This document shows positions 56,986 to 64,000 of a stretch of DNA of 64,000 nucleotides, in pieces. The stretch is from Rusavskia elegans. Taxonomy: Eukaryota > Ascomycota > Lecanoromycetes > Teloschistales > Teloschistaceae. The translations under genes were made by a program, and so were the position numbers. Within the stretch, counting starts at the first letter, position 1, and the number at the start of each line of letters is the position of its first letter. The stretch is from positions 264,085 through 328,084 of the forward strand of contig SAUG01000094.1 of the NCBI GenBank assembly GCA_011316305.1, read 5' to 3'. The notes beneath the pieces are model-generated. The model did not search any database and was not told where the DNA came from. It saw only the letters and a program-made list of their open reading frames with translations.

Positions 56986-58285
56986 TAATTAATATAAACT
57001 ATTAATCAGTTTATCTAATTAATAAATATAAAGTATTTCTATAGAATTATAGACGTAATACGGTCTTTTCTATAATAATTTGTATCTAGCGTATATTTTA
57101 TACGGAATATAAATACTTTTCGAAACGAAATATAGAAATTTTCGATCCGAATTTAATCCGTTTCGATTCGGATCGGGTTATAGTTTATATAATCCGATTG
57201 AAACCCGATCCGAATCCGTTCGGATTAGATTCGGGTCGAGATTTACTAAAAATAATAGTTTATAGAATTAATTCTAGAAATTCGATTATAGGCGCTAAAT
57301 TCGCGTATATATAACTTTTAGCATTTTTATATATTAAAATCTTCGAAAAGTTTATATACGCTAATTTAGCGCCTATACTAGCGCGATAACTAATTAATTC
57401 GTCTTTTAAACGAGATAAATCTACGAAAACCCGTTTATATTCTAACCCGTTTATATTCTAATCCGTTTTTATTCCAATTCGATTAGAATCGAATCAGAAA
57501 TTTTAAAATTCGATTCGATCCAATCCGTTTCGAGGTCCAAATATAAAATCTATTCGTCTTTTTCGAATTTTTTTTTAAATAATTTTTTTATTATATATCG
57601 TTCTATTTTTTACTTACGACTTCATTAGTATATCTAATTCCGAAAAGAAATAATACTGTTTTTTTATAATCGCTATTCGTATAATCTATCTAAAGTTTAT
57701 AAAATTCTTTCGAATATCGATATTTACGAGTAATATACGAAATCTAAAAGACTATATAATATATTTTTTTTCAAATGGATATATATTAGTAATATATATT
57801 ATAGAGATATATTATTAATTTTATTAAAAAAACAATATTTTTAATTCGAAAAAATAACGTTTCGAATCGAAATCGAAGATATTATATCTAAATATTTGAA
57901 AAAATATCGGGAAATTTAGTTATTATATTTTCGTTAAAAAGAAATTCTTTATCATTTATTCGTTCGCGAGTTAAATTTTCGTCGTTTATTTATAAAATAA
58001 ATTGATTTTATTTAGTATTTTAAAACTTTTCAAAAAAAGAAATTTTTTTAATATTGTTTAGAAATAACGGGTTTTATTAAATTTGAATGGAATTAATAAT
58101 TCTATTTCTTTCTATTTAACTAGTATCTTTATAGTATCCGCGTTTTAAAAATCTATTAAATCGATTTCGGAATTAGATTTAAAAAATTTAATTTTTTTAG
58201 CCGATAGAAATAATAGCTACGTAAAAGAATATCTATTTAAAGATTTTTTTTTCTAATATTTTTCTATTGTTTTATTTGTTTCTTT

Positions 58286-59310
58286 AGTATTCGGTTAACC
58301 GTCGGTTCCGTAAATAATTTACTTTAGTATTAATACGCTAGCGTTAGATATACGATATAAAAACTAATATTCTAGTTTAATTAATTTAAACTAAAAAATT
58401 ATATAAAATTAGTTCGAATCTATTCCGTAATACGTTCGTAGTATAAATTTTTATAGTTTATTTAAAATTTAATATAATAGGATTTTCGTAATATATATAC
58501 TTTATAGTCTTTTCTTTTTCTTTTTTTTAATTAGTATCTACTATCGTATTTAACGTACGTATTTTCTATAATAGTCTACACTGTAGCTAATATATATAGA
58601 ACTTTGACTAATAATAAACTTCTATTATATCTTTTTAATTAAAAGAAATAGAGCTCGAAACCGCTAAACTCGAACTATTCGATAACGTCGACCGAGTCCT
58701 CGCTAGTCCGTCTACTATAATAGATTTTAAATTCCGAAATCCGTCGATTCTAACTATAACGTTAAAGCTTCGTATTTCGAATCCGCTAAAACTATACGGT
58801 TTTAGTAACCGTATTAAACTTTTAGTAAAAGCTTTTATTTTACTAGAATCCGAGCTAGTAGTCGAACTAATAGTTAAATAGTCGTCGGGTATCTAGATAG
58901 ATTAATAGGCCGTCTGGATTCGGGCGCGACTATAGACGAAAACGAAGTAACGAAGATAAAAGATAATATTATCGCCTAATAGATAGTTTTAAAACCTATA
59001 TTAGTAGTTTATAATCGTACGTATTTTTAATTAATATAAGGAAATTTTCATAGAAGGTCGCTCGTTCTTCCGCGTATATAAAGTAATATTTATTCCTGAA
59101 ATTACGTAGAAAACTGCGAGTAATAAAAGGTATATTGATATAGGAAAAGAATAGTAATTAAATAGAAATTATAATAAAATAAAAACGATTAACTACGTTA
59201 TAAATCTTAGTTAACTACTTTTTTTAACTGCGAAAATTCTTTACTATATAAATAATAACTATTATTATCGTATAATAACTACGGTGATAAAACGTATATA
59301 TATAATAATT
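58286..59310 (+). repeat. Repeat Y, copy 1
   Basis: Roughly 1-kb segment starting TTTAGTATTCGGTTAACC and ending with an AACTACGTTATAAATCTTAG-type tail followed by GCGAAAATTCTTTAC. It matches 63122-64000 in order and orientation. Confidence 0.65.
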
Positions 59311-60657
59311 CATTTATTAATCCCGGATAGAAGTTTTATAAAGAATCTAATATTTTTTTAATTTTTAAATTTTTTAAATTTTAATATTATAAATCATTTT
59401 TAGATTTTTTAATATAAAAGTTAATTTTTATTCTTTAGCTATTGTTTTGTTTTATAATAATAATATCGAAAACCAATAAATTTTTTCGTCTATTAATTAT
59501 ATATATAGCGTAGAATCTACTATTTTTAATTTTATTTTTTAATGCTATTTTAAAATAAAATTATAATCGTTTTATTGGATTTTTTTAATATAATCTATCT
59601 ATAATTTTAAAATTATTTTCTAGTTTTTATTATATTGATTAGCTAGTTGTTAAAATAAATATTTATATTTTTTCTAGAATTATATTTTCTATAATTTCTT
59701 TTTTTTTTCCAAATTTATTATTTAAATTTTAGATTTATTAATAGTTTAAAAAAGATATAATATTTTTAGACTGACCGTTTTATCGGATTTCGAATCTAAA
59801 ATCGTATCCCGGGTTCGAGTATCTAACTATATTAGGAAAGAAACTAATTTTAACTAGTAATTTAGCCGCGTTAGCTACGTTTATCGCGAAGTCGGATCGC
59901 CACTTTGGTTCGAAGTGGCCAGCCTAAATATTTTTATAAAAATTTTTATAATTTTATTTTTTTTTCGTTAATTAAAACGATTATTTAATATTTTCCGATT
60001 TTAATTTTGAATATTAACGTAAAGGATTTTTTGGTTTAATATAATTTAATTTCTATTATTAATTTTATTTATTCGATAAAGAGATAAAATGATTATTATT
60101 ATAATAGACGAATTTTTTTTAATTATATATTTTTTAATTTTCTTTTTAAATAAATTTTCCGTTATCTCGAACTAATATTCTATTACTTCTAATAATTTTT
60201 TGATTAGATAATCTCTTTTAAAATATCCGGTTTTTTTATATAAGTAATAAATTTTATTAGATTTCTTTTAAATTATTTTCTTACGGGTTCTATTTTATTA
60301 AACATCTATTTATTTATATATATTTTATATTATCTAATATCGAGTTTTATTACTAACTCTATTAGCGTAGCTAGTAAATCGGATTTTTTAATTATTACTA
60401 TAATTTTTTTAATTCTAATATAAAATTTTTTATAAAAGTAAATTTTTAAAATTAAATTTATTTTAATTTATTTTATAAATTTATATTTTGAACTAAATAA
60501 TATAGATAGTTATCGACTTTTTTTTTTAAAACTATATATTTTCTTTTTATTATTCTATTTTTATTTCTATTATCGAAGATCTTTTTTATAGCTATAATTA
60601 AATCACTAAAGATAGAAAAAATATAGACTATTTTATAACGTCTCTATATATTAGAAG

Positions 60658-60945
60658 GCGTTACGTTCGAATCTAGCTACAATCGTAGACGTAGTTCGAA
60701 CTATTAAATAGTAAAGAAATCCTAGCGGAATTTATTATAACTAGTTTAATATAGTAGTAAAAGTAAGATTATAATATTATAAAATATCTTTATTCTAAAG
60801 ATAATTATAAAAAAATAAAGATATTAAATAATTATATTAATAGTTTATAAAAGAAACCATTTAATAGATATAAAAAACGATATATATAGTAAAAAGGCCG
60901 ACGTATCCGATAGAACCGATCTATTAAATAGAAGCGGTTCTAGAC
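60658..60945 (+). repeat. Repeat X, copy 2
   Basis: Second copy, starting GGCGTTACGTTCGAATCTAG, about 3.98 kb downstream of copy 1. Shared landmarks include TATCCGATAGAACCG and the AAACGATATATATAGTA-type stretch. Both copies are followed by GATCCGA-rich sequence. Confidence 0.7.
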
Positions 60946-63121
60946 TGGCCGGTTCGGGTCGGATTTTTATCGAACCGTCGGATATCCGATCCGATTTTAG
61001 TAATTCGATCCGGATTCGATCTATTAAACGATCGGATCGAGTTATAAATCCTAATTTAATTTTTAGATTAAATTATAGATTTTAATCCGAAAATCCGATC
61101 TAAAAACTTGATCCGATCCGATTTATAATTATATTTAATAGTTAAATAGAAAGGAAATTATAGATAATATAAAATAATAATTTATTTGATTCTATACTAG
61201 TTTATATAATAGTTATTTATAAATATTCGTTTATATATCGATACTATATAAATAGTATTATCTTTTTCTAAATAATTTTATAAATATATATCTTTTTTCT
61301 AAAACTTTTAATCTTTTAAAATTTATTATTAACAAGCTATTATTGTATTTCTAGCTATATTTCTAGATTCTATATTAATTTTTTATTTTGTATAAATTTT
61401 TTAAGAAACTAAATAATTTTCTACTAAATAGTATTTATATAATATAGATTATAGCTAGTTAATAATCTATAAAAAATCAATCTAATTAAATATATATAGT
61501 AATATAGTAAAATAATATATTTATTTATTAAAAAAATAACTATATATCTTTCTTTCGTATTTTATCGAACTATTAATACTACATTTTATATTCTATTAAT
61601 TCTTTTATTTATCTATATAGTAGCGACGTCGGTAAATATTTTGTAATATAGTTTAATAAAAGATATTTTAGAAATAAAATATTCGAAACTTTTTTAGTAT
61701 TTATAGATTTTTTAAAAAACGATAGTTTTAGATTTTTATTTATATATTTTTAATAGATTATTAGCTAGACTTTTTAGAATATATTATTCTAGAATATAAT
61801 CGATACTATAATACTATAAAACTTTCTCTTTTTATTTTTTTATTTTTTCCGATTTTATTTCCTCGAATCTTCGCTATATTTCTACGGGATAGAATTAGTT
61901 TTTTCTCTAAAATAATTTTAGTATTATTATATATTTAATTATATTATTTTAATATATTATTTCTTTTTAGATTTATATATACTATATTCTACGTTATAAT
62001 AAACGAAAGAAACGAAAAATTAATAATAGAATAACATCTAATACGATACGGTAAATAGAATATTAAAATTTTATTATAGTATTTAATTATTAAAAAATGG
62101 AAAACTAAAAATAAAATAAAGTTATTTAGATAATTTTCGGCTATATTCCGGCTAGTAAATTAGAGTTTTAAATAAATCTATATAATTTTTTAAATTTATA
62201 ATAAATTCTACTACTATAGTATATAAAATCTATAGATAATTCTATAGCTATTAATTATACTATTCTATTATATTATTTAGTATACTATCTACTATACCTA
62301 AATTAAAACTACTATCTATAAAATTTAAATTAATTATAAACCGTAATCGCGGTATAAAATAGTTCGATATCGAATATAAATTCTATAAAAAATAGTATAC
62401 GGATCGTATTATAATATATAAATACCTTAAAAAATTTAAAAAAATAGAATTCCAAAAAAATATAAATATAGAAACGAAGATCGTATTAGAATAGAAAGCT
62501 AGAAACTAAAAGATAGATTATAGAATTAAAAAATAATTTATAATAATATAATAAAGTAATATATACTATACTTTATATTGATCTATATTTAATACTATAC
62601 TACGAAAACGATCTACGTACTAAAACTCTTATAGAAAATAAAGAAAAGACGATATCTATTAAATAGATAGAATAGAAATTAAACGAGCTAATATATTAAA
62701 GTAATATATCGATTATAAATAGAGCTATCTAGTATAGAAATATTCTTTTCTAATATTTTTTCTAATCTAATATCGTTTTTAATAGTTCGAATAGAGTAAT
62801 TTTAATAAAATATATAGCTTTAATCGTCGATATTATCTAATAATAAATAAATTATTATATCGGCTTCTAAAAACTTTAGTCCGCTAGAATTTTAGATTTT
62901 TTAAAAAAATAGACGGTATTTACTAAAAAATTTAATTATAGTAGATATACGGCTAATAAATATATTAAATCTCTCTATAGAAAAAGAGATAAAAATAGCG
63001 ATAATATCGTTAAACTTAACGAAAAGGATTAGATAGTAGAGAAATATTCTTCTATATAGAATAATATTAAATTTGAAGATAATAAAAGTTTAGCTAAAAA
63101 TATTTAGTTATTTATTTTGAC

Positions 63122-64000
63122 TTTAGTACCCGGTAAACCAATGGTTCGGTAAGTAAATTAAACGTTGGTATACCAGTATTAAATATACGGTAGTAGAATT
63201 TATATTCTAGTTTAGATAATATAAATAATAGTTCTATAAAATTTAAATTTAAATTTATTTAGTAATATAACGTATCTTTCTACCGATAGTTTAACGTAGA
63301 AATTTTTATAGATAAATATACCTCGTAGTTATCGCTTTTTCTTCTTTTACTAGTAATATTAATCTAAAACTCTTTACGTGAATATATATTCCCGTAATAG
63401 CTATACCGTAGCTAAACTAGACGGTAGTATCTTTTTATATCTGTAATAACTATATCTACCCGCGCGGTCGTCGACTATTTAATTATAGCTAGAGTAGCCT
63501 ATTCCGACTTTAATAAAAATCTCCTTTTTACCGCCTTTAAAACGTACTATCCGACCTTTCTATCCCTTTTTAGTCTAATCGATCGGGTAAAGCTTCTAGC
63601 TATAGTAGCTAGCGTACTAGTAGACGACCCTATAGCTAGCGATCCTCTTAAAGCTATATAGACTAAAGAGTATTTTAATAGCTTAACGAAACGTTTAAAT
63701 ACTGATTATATAATAAATATAGCCGAGGCGACGGATATAGATAATTACTTCGTAGTATAGTAGGTAGATATAGCGGAAATATTAGAAGCTGATAATTATA
63801 TATAACGTCGAGAAAGGAATATATAGTATTTAAATATAGTAGAGAATTCGTAATCGAATGAAAAAGAAAATATTTAAATGGAAGTAATTAACTGCGCTAT
63901 AAATCTTGCCTGACGAACTGTTTTAGCTGTGAAAATTTCTTTACACGTGAAATACAACAATCGTTACCGTATATAACGTTGATAGAATATATATATATAT
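63122..64000 (+). repeat. Repeat Y, copy 2 (cut by window end)
   Basis: Starts TTTAGTACCCGGTAAACC and ends AACTGCGCTATAAATCTTGC, then GTGAAAATTTCTTTAC, paralleling copy 1 about 4.84 kb upstream. This copy keeps more G and C, so it gives the better view of the ancestral element. Confidence 0.65.

Larger units (their letters stand above)
56400..64000. repeat. AT-rich RIP-like repeat block
   Basis: For 7.6 kb to the window end the sequence is dominated by A and T, rich in TA dinucleotides and full of stops in all frames, with no usable gene. It holds two divergent copies each of at least two repeat segments (see the separate entries), so it consists of mutated transposon copies. A few less mutated patches (58.6-58.95, 63.45-63.7 kb) may be old coding sequence. 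No telomere repeat or rDNA is seen. Confidence 0.85.

Noticed and set aside
59795..59840. Box-B-like GGGTTCGAGTA within the AT-rich block
   Set aside because: No cloverleaf can be folded around it. It may be an old tRNA-derived piece or chance.

Overview
This is an ascomycete (filamentous fungal) chromosome segment. The evidence is short GT-AG introns of about 43-99 nt with CTRAC/CTAAC-like branch sites, fungus-specific families (Zn2Cys6 regulator, SPT23/MGA2-like factor, AA9 oxygenase, cAMP-receptor-like GPCR, DUF7730- and DUF7703-type proteins), and a sharp alternation of gene-bearing DNA with extremely AT-rich, stop-filled blocks. Such blocks are what repeat-induced point mutation (RIP) leaves behind. 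A Dothideomycete-like plant-associated fungus is my guess; the sequence does not prove it. Gene models were built by hand: I joined open frames at splice sites and required the reading frame to close across every intron.

Layout. 0.3-2.0 kb: Zn2Cys6 regulator (-). 3.2-7.5 kb: six-exon SPT23/MGA2-like membrane-tethered transcription factor (+). 8.1-9.5 kb: secreted AA9 lytic polysaccharide monooxygenase (-). 11.0-11.7 kb: small unknown (-). 12.3-13.7 kb: six-exon cyclase-family protein (-). 14.5-16.9 kb: conserved basic protein with a probable GC-AG intron (-). 17.9-19.3 kb: conserved unknown (+). 20.3-21.5 kb: secreted cysteine-rich gene broken by two frameshifts (+). 22.2-23.6 kb: signal-anchored protein with polyproline tail (-). 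26.8-28.1 kb: seven-TM DUF7703-like protein (+). 30.3-30.6 kb: small non-autonomous transposon with 8-bp target duplication. 30.6-31.4 kb: secreted protein with three cysteine-rich repeats (-). 33-34.5 kb: decayed F-box-like gene(s). 34.5-35.7 kb: AT-rich island ending in a relative of the small transposon. 36.0-37.2 kb: protein with a helix-hairpin-helix-like motif (+). 38.4-39.9 kb: GPCR (-). 42.2-43.7 kb: secreted GH5 hydrolase (+). 44.2-46.2 kb: divergent DUF7730-like pair. 46.4-49.1 kb: tandem BTB/POZ pair. 50.3-52.3 kb: APC permease with a 23-nt microexon (+). 54.1-55.4 kb: MYND-finger protein (-). 55.7-56.4 kb: chimeric pseudogene (PhoD-like exon plus beta-lactamase-like C-terminus) at the edge of a 7.6-kb AT-rich block that runs to the window end and holds two divergent copies of a repeat array.

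There is no operon logic and no obvious metabolic cluster. The mix of secreted carbohydrate-active enzymes (AA9, GH5), secreted cysteine-rich proteins, a sensor GPCR, a permease and decayed genes next to RIP-like repeats reads as a gene-sparse accessory region shaped by transposons. I found no convincingly new biological system. The most unusual items are the PhoD/beta-lactamase chimera, the two GC-AG introns, the repeated 95-bp block beside transposon ends, and the paralogue pairs.
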